A DNA stretch of 30,633 nucleotides from CAZTQN01 sp964615765 (GTDB lineage Bacteria; Planctomycetota; Phycisphaerae; Phycisphaerales; UBA1924). The stretch lies in contig CAZTQN010000041.1 of the NCBI GenBank assembly GCA_964615765.1, positions 1 through 30,633 on the forward strand, read 5' to 3'. Of this stretch, positions 14,935 to 22,055 are shown piece after piece; position 1 is the stretch's first letter; every line of letters starts with the position of its first letter. The notes below the pieces were generated by a model. It was given only the letters and a program-made list of their open reading frames with translations. It did not search any database and was not told where the DNA came from. The position numbers and the translations under genes are program-made.

Positions 14935-16097
14935 GCGCGTCGGACGGGGCGAGACCCGCGCGGCGGTGGTTGCGGCGGCTGGCGTGGCGCGCGTTCGGGC
15001 TGGTGCGGCTGCTGATTGCGGCGGCGCTGCTGTGGGTGCTGGTGGTGGACGGGCCGGCGCGGGCGGCCCGGATGACGCTGGCCGCGTTGCCGGATGTCGA
15101 TTACGCCGCTCGGGCCGAGACGCTGTTGGCGGCGGGCCGATACGCCGACGCGGCGCTGATGGCCGGCGCGGGGCTGGCGGCGAGCGCGGCGGGCGAGCCC
15201 GAGCGCCCGCGGCTTGAAGAGATCGCGGCGCGGATCGAGCGGGAGCGGGCCGGCTGGACGCGCCGGGTTGGGGACGCGGTGCGCGGGGCCGTCACGGGCT
15301 CGGCGGGCGAAGAGGCGTCGATCGAGGGACTGCTCGGCGCGATCGCGGCCGACTTCTTTGTCGTGGGCGATGTGCGCGACCTGACGATCCAGGCGGCCCG
15401 GGCCGTGCGCGGCGAGCCGAACGACCCGGTCATCATCGCGCTCTCGGGCGTCGGGCTGGCGACGACGCTGGCGCCGGAGATCGACTGGGCGCCGTCACTG
15501 ATGAAGGCGGCGCGGCGTGCGGGTGCGATGACGCGCGGCGTGCAGGATGCGCTGGTGCGCATGGTCCGCGCGGGCGACGCGGGCGCGATCCGGCGTGTGG
15601 TGGATGATGTCGGCGCGATCGGGCGGGCGACTTCGCCGGCGACCGCCGCCCGGCTCATCGGGCACGCGGACGAGCCGGCGGACCTGGCGCGGATCGCGCG
15701 GCTGGTGCAGCGCGAGGGCGCGCAGGGAGCCGCGGCGATCCGCCTGACGGGCGACGCCGGCGTGGGCATGCTGCGACACGCCGACGAACTGCGGGGCGCG
15801 GGCAAACTCGCCGAGGCGGCCAAGGCCGAGACACTGGTGCTCCGCGCCGCGCGCAAGGGCGAGGCGGGCGGAACGTGGCTGAAGAGCCCGGCGGCGCGGG
15901 TGCTGCTGCGTCCGCACGCGGCGGTCGGGCTTGCGAAGAGCGTGTGGAAGGGGCACGCGGGCGAACTGCTGGAGCGCGGCTTGGCGTGGATGCTGCCGCG
16001 TTTGGACGCGCACGCGTGGTGGCTGATCCCGGCCCTCGGGGCGTGGGTCTTCCTTGAAGCCGCGGCGTTCACGAGACGGCGACGAACGACGCGTTGA
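14931..16097 (+). CDS. unrecognised two-TM protein coupled to DUF4230
   Basis: A 388-residue protein I cannot assign to a family. After a basic start (RPARRWLRRLAWR) residues 22-40 form a membrane segment; residues about 361-381 near the C-terminus form another (WWLIPALGAWVFLEAAAF), ending in RRRRTTR. The region between is almost wholly Ala/Arg/Glu helical and looks like repeated helix pairs: EARAETLLAAGRYADAALMAGAGLA is TPR-like, and AGAIRRVVDDVGAIGRAT, EPADLARIARLVQREG and DAGVGMLRHADELRGAG repeat a similar pattern about every 30 residues. It has no Cys. The GTG at 14931 overlaps the stop of the DUF4230 gene (GTGA), with GGAGCGGGG just upstream, so the two are translationally coupled and probably act together at the membrane. 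Convergent with ppk, 56 nt away. Confidence 0.75.
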   Translation: MSASDGARPARRWLRRLAWRAFGLVRLLIAAALLWVLVVDGPARAARMTLAALPDVDYAARAETLLAAGRYADAALMAGAGLAASAAGEPERPRLEEIAARIERERAGWTRRVGDAVRGAVTGSAGEEASIEGLLGAIAADFFVVGDVRDLTIQAARAVRGEPNDPVIIALSGVGLATTLAPEIDWAPSLMKAARRAGAMTRGVQDALVRMVRAGDAGAIRRVVDDVGAIGRATSPATAARLIGHADEPADLARIARLVQREGAQGAAAIRLTGDAGVGMLRHADELRGAGKLAEAAKAETLVLRAARKGEAGGTWLKSPAARVLLRPHAAVGLAKSVWKGHAGELLERGLAWMLPRLDAHAWWLIPALGAWVFLEAAAFTRRRRTTR

Positions 16098-16153
16098 GCG
16101 CCGCTGCCTGCGCCTGACTTCTCCCCCTGACCTCTGACCTCTATCCCTGTCCC

Positions 16154-18604
16154 CTACTCCCGCATACTCGCGATCGGCGAGCGCGTTTCCCGCATGAGGG
16201 TTTCGAAGGTGCCCAGCACGGCGGGGTGGTTGGGGTCGGCGGCTTCGGCGGGCGTGGGTGTCAGGCGGGCGTACGAGCCGTCGCTCTGCAGTTGCCACGC
16301 GCCGCGCCGATCGGCGTTCATGATCTGGAGGATGCGGAGCAGGCGTCGGCGGCTGTCGCGACCGGAGACGGGCGTCGCCGCCTCGACGCGGTTGTTCAGG
16401 TTGCGGTACATCCAGTCGGCGCTGGAGATGTACCAGTCGCCGTCGAGCGGGTCGGTCTTGCCGGCGCCGAAGTGGAAGATGCGCGAGTGTTCGAGGAAGC
16501 GTCCGAGCACGCTGACGACGCGGATGGTCTCGCTCATGCCCGGCACGCCGGGGCGGAGGCAGCAGAAGCCGCGGACGAACAGGGTGATCTGCACGCCGGC
16601 GCGGCTGGCGGCGTAGAGGTGCTCGGCGACGTCGGAGTCGGCGAAGGCGTTCATCTTCGCGACGATGCGCCCGCCCACGGGCGACTCGCCGCGGGCGTGG
16701 GCCTGGGCGACGGCGATCTCGCGCCGGATCATCTCGATGATCCGCTTCTTCATGTTGATGGGCGCGACGAGCAGGGTTTCGTAGGTGTCCTGGCGCGAGC
16801 GTCCGGTGAGGAAGTTGAACATCTCGATGACGTCGTCGGTCACGCCGTGCGAGCAGGTGAACAGGCCCAGGTCGGTGTAGAGCTGGGCCGTGCGCGGGTG
16901 ATAGTTGCCGGTGCCCAGGTGTGCGTAGGCGCGGAGACCGGCGGCCTCGCGCCGGACGACGAGCGCGCCCTTGCAGTGGGTCTTGTACCCGACCACGCCG
17001 TAGGCGACGTGGGCGCCGGCCTTTTCCAAGAGGCGGGCCCAGCGGACGTTGGACTGTTCGTCGAAGCGGGCCCGCAGTTCGACCAGCACCGCGACCTGCT
17101 TGCCGGATTCGGCGGCGCGGATCAGCGAGGCGACGAAGGGCGAGTCCTTGCTGGTGCGGTAGATGGTCTGCTTGATGGCGAGCACGTCCGGGTCGCGGGC
17201 GGCGTCGGCGATGAAGCGGGTGGCGGTGGCTTCGAAGCTGTCGAAGGGGTGGTGCACCAAGAGGTCGCCCTGCTTGATGACGTCGAAGATGCTGCGGGAG
17301 TCATCGCGCAGGCGCTCGGGGACGGAGGGCTTCCACGGCGTCCACCGAAGGTCCGGGCGGTCCAGGTCGGCGATCTCGGCGAAGGGCGTGTAGTCGAGCG
17401 GGCCCGGGCGCTGCTCGATCGCCGCGGGCGGGAGTTCGAGTTCGTTGGTCAGGTGCCAGAGCATCTTGGGCGATGGCCCGGGCGCGGTCTCGAGGCGCAC
17501 GGGGCTCGCGAAGCGGCGCTTGCGGAGCTGCTCTTCGACGAGTTCGAGCAGGTCGTCGGCGTCCTGGTCCATCTCCTCGCCGGCGCTCTCGCTGTCGCGC
17601 GTCACGCGGAAGGGGACGACCTCGAGCATCTTCATGCCGGGGAAGAGGTCGGCGAGGTTGGCGTTGATGACCTCGGCGACGTTGACGTAGCGCCCGCTGG
17701 AGAGGCGGCGCGGGCTGGGGAGACGGCGCGGGCCAGCGCCGCTGACGGGGCCGCCGCCGATGGGACCGCCCCCGTCGGTCGGCGTGGAGTCGGCGCTGGC
17801 GCCCTCAAGCGCGGCGGCGGGATGATCCGGCAGGCGGACCCACTGCGGGACCACGGTGGGAATCTTGACGCGGGCGAACAGCGGCTCGGCGGCGTCCGTG
17901 TCGCCCGTCGGCTTGACGCTGTCTTGCAGCAGCACGCCCAGATTGCGCGACAGGTTGGAGATGAACGGGAAACGGTGCCCGGGGTCGACGGCGAGCGGCG
18001 TGAGCACGGGGAACAGGTCCGTGCGGAACCAGGCCCGCAGCCAGCGACGCTCGTCGGGCGTGAGCGCGTCGTACTCGAGCAGTTCAATGCCGGCGTCGGC
18101 GAGCGCGGGGCGGATGCTGGTCTGGTAGCACTCGTTCTGCTGATGCTGCAGTTCGCGGATGGTGGCCCGCATGGCGGAGAGCAGGTGCACGGGCTCCAAG
18201 CCGTCCAGGTCCGGGTTGGCCTGGGTGGTGGCGACGCGGCGCTCGAGCACCCCCAGGCGCTTCATGACGAACTCGTCGAGGTTCGAGGAGAAAATGGCCA
18301 GGAAGCGGACGCGTTCGAGCAGCGGCGTGCGCGGGTCCTGCGCGAGGCTGAGCACGCGCCGGTTGAACTCCAGCCACGACAGGTCGCGGTTGAGCAGCGT
18401 CAGATTGCGGGCCACGTCCGGGCGGTTGGCGGGGGCCACGTCCGGGCGGTTGGCGGGGGCCGCGACTGAGGAGGAGGCGGGGCGCGCAGGATCGCCGTCG
18501 GTCGGTCCGGGCCAGGACGCGGCGTTTGGCGCGCGGTCCGGCGTGGGGGCGAGCGGCTCGGTGGGTTCCATCTCCACGCGCGTCATCGGACGTCCGACGG
18601 TCAC
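16154..18604 (-). CDS. ppk: polyphosphate kinase 1
   Basis: Makes inorganic polyphosphate from ATP, reversibly, through a phospho-histidine. Using the GTG at 18604 it has 816 residues, longer than the usual 690-720. The extra length is an N-terminal Pro/Ala/Asp tail (residues 1-66, with the duplicated octamer PANRPDVA) and a Gly/Pro/Ser-rich insertion of about 35 residues after DHPAAALEGAS. The core is intact: LNRDLSWLEFNRRVL and SSNLDEFVMKRLG at the start, ARFDEQSNVRWARLLEKAG, then AHLGTGNYHPRTA with His562 at the place of the autophosphorylated His, LFTCSHGVTDDV, and WYISSADWMYRNLNNRVE near the end. GTG at 18604 is preferred because GGAGG lies 8 nt before it and it overlaps the upstream stop as GTGA; the ATG at 18586 is a possible alternative. 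No exopolyphosphatase is adjacent. Confidence 0.94.
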   Translation of the reverse strand: MTVGRPMTRVEMEPTEPLAPTPDRAPNAASWPGPTDGDPARPASSSVAAPANRPDVAPANRPDVARNLTLLNRDLSWLEFNRRVLSLAQDPRTPLLERVRFLAIFSSNLDEFVMKRLGVLERRVATTQANPDLDGLEPVHLLSAMRATIRELQHQQNECYQTSIRPALADAGIELLEYDALTPDERRWLRAWFRTDLFPVLTPLAVDPGHRFPFISNLSRNLGVLLQDSVKPTGDTDAAEPLFARVKIPTVVPQWVRLPDHPAAALEGASADSTPTDGGGPIGGGPVSGAGPRRLPSPRRLSSGRYVNVAEVINANLADLFPGMKMLEVVPFRVTRDSESAGEEMDQDADDLLELVEEQLRKRRFASPVRLETAPGPSPKMLWHLTNELELPPAAIEQRPGPLDYTPFAEIADLDRPDLRWTPWKPSVPERLRDDSRSIFDVIKQGDLLVHHPFDSFEATATRFIADAARDPDVLAIKQTIYRTSKDSPFVASLIRAAESGKQVAVLVELRARFDEQSNVRWARLLEKAGAHVAYGVVGYKTHCKGALVVRREAAGLRAYAHLGTGNYHPRTAQLYTDLGLFTCSHGVTDDVIEMFNFLTGRSRQDTYETLLVAPINMKKRIIEMIRREIAVAQAHARGESPVGGRIVAKMNAFADSDVAEHLYAASRAGVQITLFVRGFCCLRPGVPGMSETIRVVSVLGRFLEHSRIFHFGAGKTDPLDGDWYISSADWMYRNLNNRVEAATPVSGRDSRRRLLRILQIMNADRRGAWQLQSDGSYARLTPTPAEAADPNHPAVLGTFETLMRETRSPIASMRE
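18411..18458 (-). repeat. 24-bp tandem duplication in ppk
   Basis: Two exact copies of a 24-bp unit (18411-18434 and 18435-18458) code for eight repeated residues, PANRPDVA, in the N-terminal tail of polyphosphate kinase. The unit is in frame, so copy number can change without breaking the protein. Confidence 0.85.
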
Positions 18605-19017
18605 AGTTGCGGCCTCCGAGAACTCGTACCGGCGGAGGGCGGGAAATACGCCGCGGTGCACCCCGGCGCCTCCGTCACGCGCACCGCGCGCACGTTCACA
18701 CCCCCGGAACCGGCGGCAACCCCGCACAGCCCATCGACGATGCGGTCGCCCAGTACCTGAGCGATGCGCTCGGCGGAGGGGCTGAGGCGGTCGAACGGGG
18801 GCAGATCGTTGAGGTTGGCGTTGTGGAAGGGGCGGAGGATTTCGTCCACCAGGCGTTCGAGGGCGTGGAAATCCATGAGCATGCCGCTGGGGTCGAGCGT
18901 CTCGCCGGCGACGACGACGCTGACGCGGAAGTTGTGTCCGTGCAGCGGTTCGACGAACGTCGGGAAGCGCAAGGCGTGCGCGGCGCAGAACTCACGATCC
19001 ACGGTCAGTTCGAACAC
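18601..19017 (-). CDS. 6-pyruvoyl-tetrahydropterin synthase/QueD family protein, PTPS-III-like
   Basis: A 138-residue T-fold enzyme of the PTPS/QueD family. Zinc ligands are His14 (AAHAL) and His26, His28 (LHGHNF). MLMDFHALERLVDEIL (46-61), FHNANLNDLPPFDRLSPSAE (64-83) and VRVTEAPGCTAAYF (112-125) are standard family signatures, including the pterin-anchoring Glu117. The catalytic Cys of QueD sits in CxxxHGH; here that position is Val22, and Glu23 lies three residues before the first His (VEPLHGH). This is the pattern I remember for PTPS-III enzymes, which replace dihydroneopterin aldolase in folate synthesis. A queuosine role (QueD) is the alternative. The GTG at 19017 is the only fitting start; its ribosome binding site is poor. 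Its stop overlaps the ppk start, so the two are coupled. Confidence 0.82.
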   Translation of the reverse strand: MFELTVDREFCAAHALRFPTFVEPLHGHNFRVSVVVAGETLDPSGMLMDFHALERLVDEILRPFHNANLNDLPPFDRLSPSAERIAQVLGDRIVDGLCGVAAGSGGVNVRAVRVTEAPGCTAAYFPPSAGTSSRRPQL

Positions 19018-19084
19018 GGGGGATGCTATCAGGGGGTGGGGAGAGGGGATGAAGTGGCGTCCGAGAACGCCCGATGCCGGGGAT

Positions 19085-20290
19085 ATGGACGGACATGAAT
19101 CGACGGGCGATGACGCGGGCGTGATGGCGGGCGGGCTGCAGGAGATCGGCGCTGATGCGCTGCGGCCGGGGCGGGTGTTTGCGCACCCGCTGATCGCGGC
19201 GGACGGGCGCGTGCTGCTGCACGCGGGCATCGAGCTGACGGCGGCGATGTGCGCGGCGCTGCTGGCGCTGGGCGTGCCGATCATGGCGCCGGCGAGTGAT
19301 GAGGACGAGCAGGCCCGGCGACGGGCGGAGTATCGCGGCGCGTGGGAAGCGCGGCGGCAACAGCGCCGCGCGGTGGGCACGCTGCGCGGGGAAGCCGCGG
19401 ATGTGGTGGCCCGACGCCGCCCGCTGTGGGAGCGGCTGGAACGCCGAATCGTGCCGACGGCGGCGGCGCTGGAGCCGGACGCTGAGGAGCCGGGCGCGTG
19501 GGCGGAGAGCGTGGAGCAGAAGCACGAGATCGACCGGGCCCGGGCGGCGGTGCTGGTGGGGATGGTCGAGCGCGTCATGCTCGGCGAGGTCGTCAGCCCG
19601 GCGGCGCTCGGCGATGTGGTGGATGATCTGGTGTACGGCGCGACGCGCCGGGGTGGGGCGGACGCGGCGCGGCTGGAGCGGGCCGCGTTCGAGCCCGGGT
19701 CCTTGGAAGAGGTGATGGACCATGCGCTGGCGACGGCGGAACTGTGCGTGCACGCCGCGGTCGGGCTGGGGTGGGGCGAACAGGACGTGCGCGATGCGGG
19801 GTTGACGGGGCTGCTGTGTGATTGGGGCATGACGCTGCTGCCGCGGGAGGTGCGGGCGGCGCCGCGGCCGATGAATGATGAAGAGGTGAACCAGGTGCGT
19901 CGGCACGGGGCGTGGAGCGTGGCGATGGCGGATCGGATGATGTCGGCGCCGGGCGGCGGGGTGGTGTCGCCGCGGGTGGTGCTGGGGGTGTATCAGCACC
20001 ACGAGCGCGAGGACGGGCGCGGGTATCCGGAGCGGACGGAAGGGGCTCGGGTGCACGATCTGGCGAAACTGGCGGGGGCGGCGGACACGCTGGCGGGGCT
20101 GACGGCGGAGCGGGCCTTCCGTCCGGCGGCGAGCGTTGCTGGTGCGGCGGAGCGCGTCGCCCGGATGGGCCGGGAGGGCGTGCTGGCGCCGTGGGCGGCG
20201 CTGGCGGTCATCCGTGCGTGCGGGGTGATGCCGCGTGCGGGGGTGGTGGTGTCGCGGCGGGCTGGTGCGCTCGGCGGCGCGGGGGTTTAG
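19085..20290 (+). CDS. degenerate HD-GYP domain protein
   Basis: A 401-residue cytoplasmic protein with a C-terminal HD-GYP domain (about residues 210-385). Intact HD-GYP proteins are metal-dependent c-di-GMP phosphodiesterases. Here the landmarks are: MDHALATAELCVHAAVGLGW for the first helix, GLLCDWGMTLLP where the family has LLHDIGK, RRHGAWSVAMADRM for the HPxxG helix, YQHHEREDGRGYP with His305-His306 and Gly313-Tyr314-Pro315, and KLAGAADTLAGLTAERAFRP for the VADxFDALTS region. The HD dyad is Cys245-Asp246 and the following Lys is Met, so a metal ligand is missing. Residues 20-70 match the common N-terminal part that precedes HD-GYP domains (ALRPGRVFAHPLIAADGRVLLHAG). The middle 75-190 is Arg/Glu/Ala-rich helix. 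ATG at 19085 has only a weak purine run upstream; ATG at 19124 is an alternative. Confidence 0.82.
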   Translation: MDGHESTGDDAGVMAGGLQEIGADALRPGRVFAHPLIAADGRVLLHAGIELTAAMCAALLALGVPIMAPASDEDEQARRRAEYRGAWEARRQQRRAVGTLRGEAADVVARRRPLWERLERRIVPTAAALEPDAEEPGAWAESVEQKHEIDRARAAVLVGMVERVMLGEVVSPAALGDVVDDLVYGATRRGGADAARLERAAFEPGSLEEVMDHALATAELCVHAAVGLGWGEQDVRDAGLTGLLCDWGMTLLPREVRAAPRPMNDEEVNQVRRHGAWSVAMADRMMSAPGGGVVSPRVVLGVYQHHEREDGRGYPERTEGARVHDLAKLAGAADTLAGLTAERAFRPAASVAGAAERVARMGREGVLAPWAALAVIRACGVMPRAGVVVSRRAGALGGAGV

Positions 20291-20401
20291 GGAAGATGGG
20301 GTGCGGGAAGGGTGGTGGGCGGATTGCGGACGGTATGATCGGCGTCGCGTGCCTGATTGGGGCCAAGCGGGGAGCACGCCGAGATAGGTCCGGAGTCTGA
20401 C

Positions 20402-21037
20402 ATGAGCATGAGCCTGAGTCGGAAGTCCCGTCGCGTGGCGGGTGTGAGCGCGCTGGTGCTGGGCATTGGGGCGGTGACGTGGACGGCGGGGGTTGCGGGG
20501 GGCAACTTCACGAAGATGGCCCCGCCGTCGGCCCCGACGATCGCGGTGGTGGACCTGGAAGCGGCGTTCAACGGGCTGACGGAGCGGACGGACCTGGAGA
20601 ACCAGCTCAAGCAGACGCGGACGGAGATGCAGACCAAGCTGGACGAGCTGCAGAAGCAGGCCGGCGAGAAGCGGGGCGAGATCGAGCCGCTGCCGGCGGG
20701 CCCGCAGAAGATCGCCAAGGCCAAGGAGTTCAGCGAGTTCCTGATCCGCACGGAGGTGGAGGGGCAGATCGCGCAGAAGAAACTGGACGCGATGCGTGCG
20801 GAGCTGCGGCGCGAGCTGTACCTGAAGATCGTGGACGCGGTGCAGCGGGTGTCGAAGCAGAACAACTACGCGCTGGTGCTCGCGAGCGACGAGAAGGTGC
20901 AGATCCCGCTGGGCGACCCGGAAGACGTGGCCCGGGCGATCTCGTTCAAACGGATGCTGCACGTGGATCCGACGCTGAACATCACCAGCGACATCATCAC
21001 GATCATGAACAACGAGTACGCGGCCACCAAGCGCTGA
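20402..21037 (+). CDS. OmpH/Skp-family periplasmic chaperone-like protein
   Basis: A 211-residue exported protein. After a basic start, residues 12-34 form a signal peptide or anchor (VAGVSALVLGIGAVTWTAGVAGG). The mature part opens with the OmpH/Skp strand (TIAVVDLEAAFNGLTER) and continues as a long charged coiled coil (residues about 60-135: LENQLKQTRTEMQTKLDEL..., KIAKAKEFSEFLIRTEVEGQ). It closes with the typical RRELYLKIVDAVQRVSKQNNYALVLAS strand-helix unit. Skp-like proteins hold unfolded outer-membrane proteins in the periplasm. The C-terminal 45 residues after DEKVQIP are an addition relative to the short Skp form. ATG at 20402 has CGGAG at 20391-20395. TATGAT at 20334-20339 could be its -10, but no -35 is evident. 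No bamA or lpxD gene, the usual neighbours in proteobacteria, is present. Confidence 0.82.
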   Translation: MSMSLSRKSRRVAGVSALVLGIGAVTWTAGVAGGNFTKMAPPSAPTIAVVDLEAAFNGLTERTDLENQLKQTRTEMQTKLDELQKQAGEKRGEIEPLPAGPQKIAKAKEFSEFLIRTEVEGQIAQKKLDAMRAELRRELYLKIVDAVQRVSKQNNYALVLASDEKVQIPLGDPEDVARAISFKRMLHVDPTLNITSDIITIMNNEYAATKR

Positions 21038-21086
21038 TTTCTGGCGGCGCTGGCGGACGATGTGCCCGATTTATGGGGTGTGCGCG

Positions 21087-21120
21087 TCCGAGCGGGGTGA
21101 AATGCCGCTCGGATGGGTTT
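21087..21120 (+). terminator. candidate terminator of the OmpH/Skp-like gene
   Basis: TCCGAGCGG (21087-21095) pairs exactly with CCGCTCGGA (21105-21113) around a 9-nt loop, followed by TGGGTTT. A second, weaker 6-bp hairpin (21158-21163 with 21167-21172) runs into TTTT at 21173-21176. Confidence 0.5.
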
Positions 21121-21206
21121 CCCGCGCCCGGATTTTTGGGGTATGCTTGGACGGCTTCGGTCGCACCGACCGTTTTCGGGCGGTCAGGGCGAGCGGACCC
21201 CGGCGT

Positions 21207-21260
21207 GGGCGGGGTGAGGGGTGGGTGGGTGGTTGGTTGGGGGCGGGGATGGGGGGCGGG
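21207..21260 (+). promoter_or_regulatory. G-tract cluster in the leader of the PAS-LuxR gene
   Basis: 54 bases with at least eight runs of three or more G separated by 1-4 bases, without C-rich stretches. On the RNA or the non-template strand it could fold as a G-quadruplex. It ends 37 nt before the ATG and just before the gene's own ribosome binding site. Whether it acts on expression is not shown. Confidence 0.4.
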
Positions 21261-21297
21261 TTCGTGGGGCTGACCGTCCTGAGAAGGGGGCGCGTTC

Positions 21298-21993
21298 ATG
21301 CAACAACTGGCAACACCTCGGCATCTTCCGCAATGGACCCCGCCGGCGAGCGACCCGGTGTGGGAGGCGCTCGTGCACGACTCGGCGGCGGCGGTCGCCG
21401 TGTTCGACCTGGAAGGGCACGTGCTGTACGCCAACGCGCTGTACCTGCGCATGGTGGGCGTGGAGGGGATCGAGCAGCTGCGCGGGCTGACGCTGGAGCA
21501 GCGGCTCGGGCATGACATGGCCGAGGAGCGGCAGCCGCTGCTACACGGCGTGATCAAGACCGGGCGCCCCCTCCAGATCCGCGACCTGCGGCGTGGGCGA
21601 GCGCTCTTGGGCTTCCTGCGAAAGCTGCCGGGGACGGACCTGGCGATGGCGACGTTCCGCCCGGCGGACATACCCGACTGGTGCGACGCGCACGTGACGG
21701 ACGTGCCGTATGCGCAGATGAAGCACATCGACCCGGGCCCGCTCGCGGCGTTGTCGGAGCGCGAGAAGGAGATCCTGGCGTTCATCGGGCGCGGGCTGAC
21801 GAGCGCGCAGATCGCCAAAAAGCTGCACCGCACGATCAAGACCATCGAGTGGCACCGCAGCGCCATCGCCCGCAAACTGCGGACGAAGGACCGCGTGGCG
21901 CTCGCGAAACTCGCGATCTCGGCGGGGCTGTGCACGCCGGAGTTCAACCAGCGGCTGGCGGCGACGGAGGCGGAAGAAGCGGCCGTGCGGTAA
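21298..21993 (+). CDS. PAS-LuxR transcriptional regulator
   Basis: A 231-residue regulator without a receiver domain. Residues 21-95 are a PAS-like sensor fold (VWEALVHDSAAAVAVFDLEG, HVLYANALYLRMVG), followed by a strand region to about 138. Residues 148-205 are a LuxR/GerE helix-turn-helix: PLAALSEREKEILAFIGRGLTSAQIAKKL, TIKTIEWHRSAIARKL, RTKDRVALAKLA. The Glu in SEREKEIL and the H-S-A-I-A-R-K-L recognition region are typical, although T-V-x-x-H is here TIEWH. It probably senses a small ligand or the redox state through the PAS part and binds DNA directly. ATG at 21298 has AAGGGGG 8-16 nt upstream. A transcription unit of its own is likely, since a terminator and G-rich leader precede it. 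Confidence 0.88.
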   Translation: MQQLATPRHLPQWTPPASDPVWEALVHDSAAAVAVFDLEGHVLYANALYLRMVGVEGIEQLRGLTLEQRLGHDMAEERQPLLHGVIKTGRPLQIRDLRRGRALLGFLRKLPGTDLAMATFRPADIPDWCDAHVTDVPYAQMKHIDPGPLAALSEREKEILAFIGRGLTSAQIAKKLHRTIKTIEWHRSAIARKLRTKDRVALAKLAISAGLCTPEFNQRLAATEAEEAAVR

Positions 21994-22007
21994 GGGAGGA
22001 GCACGGG

Positions 22008-22026
22008 CCCCACGCGGAGCGTGGGG
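22008..22026. terminator. hairpin between convergent PAS-LuxR and argS genes
   Basis: CCCCACGC (22008-22015) pairs with GCGTGGGG (22019-22026) around GGA. No T tract follows on either strand, so this is at best a partial terminator or Rho-linked stem. Confidence 0.3.
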
Positions 22027-22055
22027 GTACCCGGCGGGGGCGGGGGCGAGCCTTT

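Noticed and set aside
16226..18469. A 747-codon open frame on the plus strand opposite ppk
   Set aside because: Very Gly/Val/Asp-rich shadow caused by third-position G/C bias; ppk on the minus strand is unmistakable.
18992..20962. A 656-codon minus-strand frame opposite the HD-GYP and OmpH-like genes
   Set aside because: His/Arg-rich shadow; both plus-strand genes show known domains.
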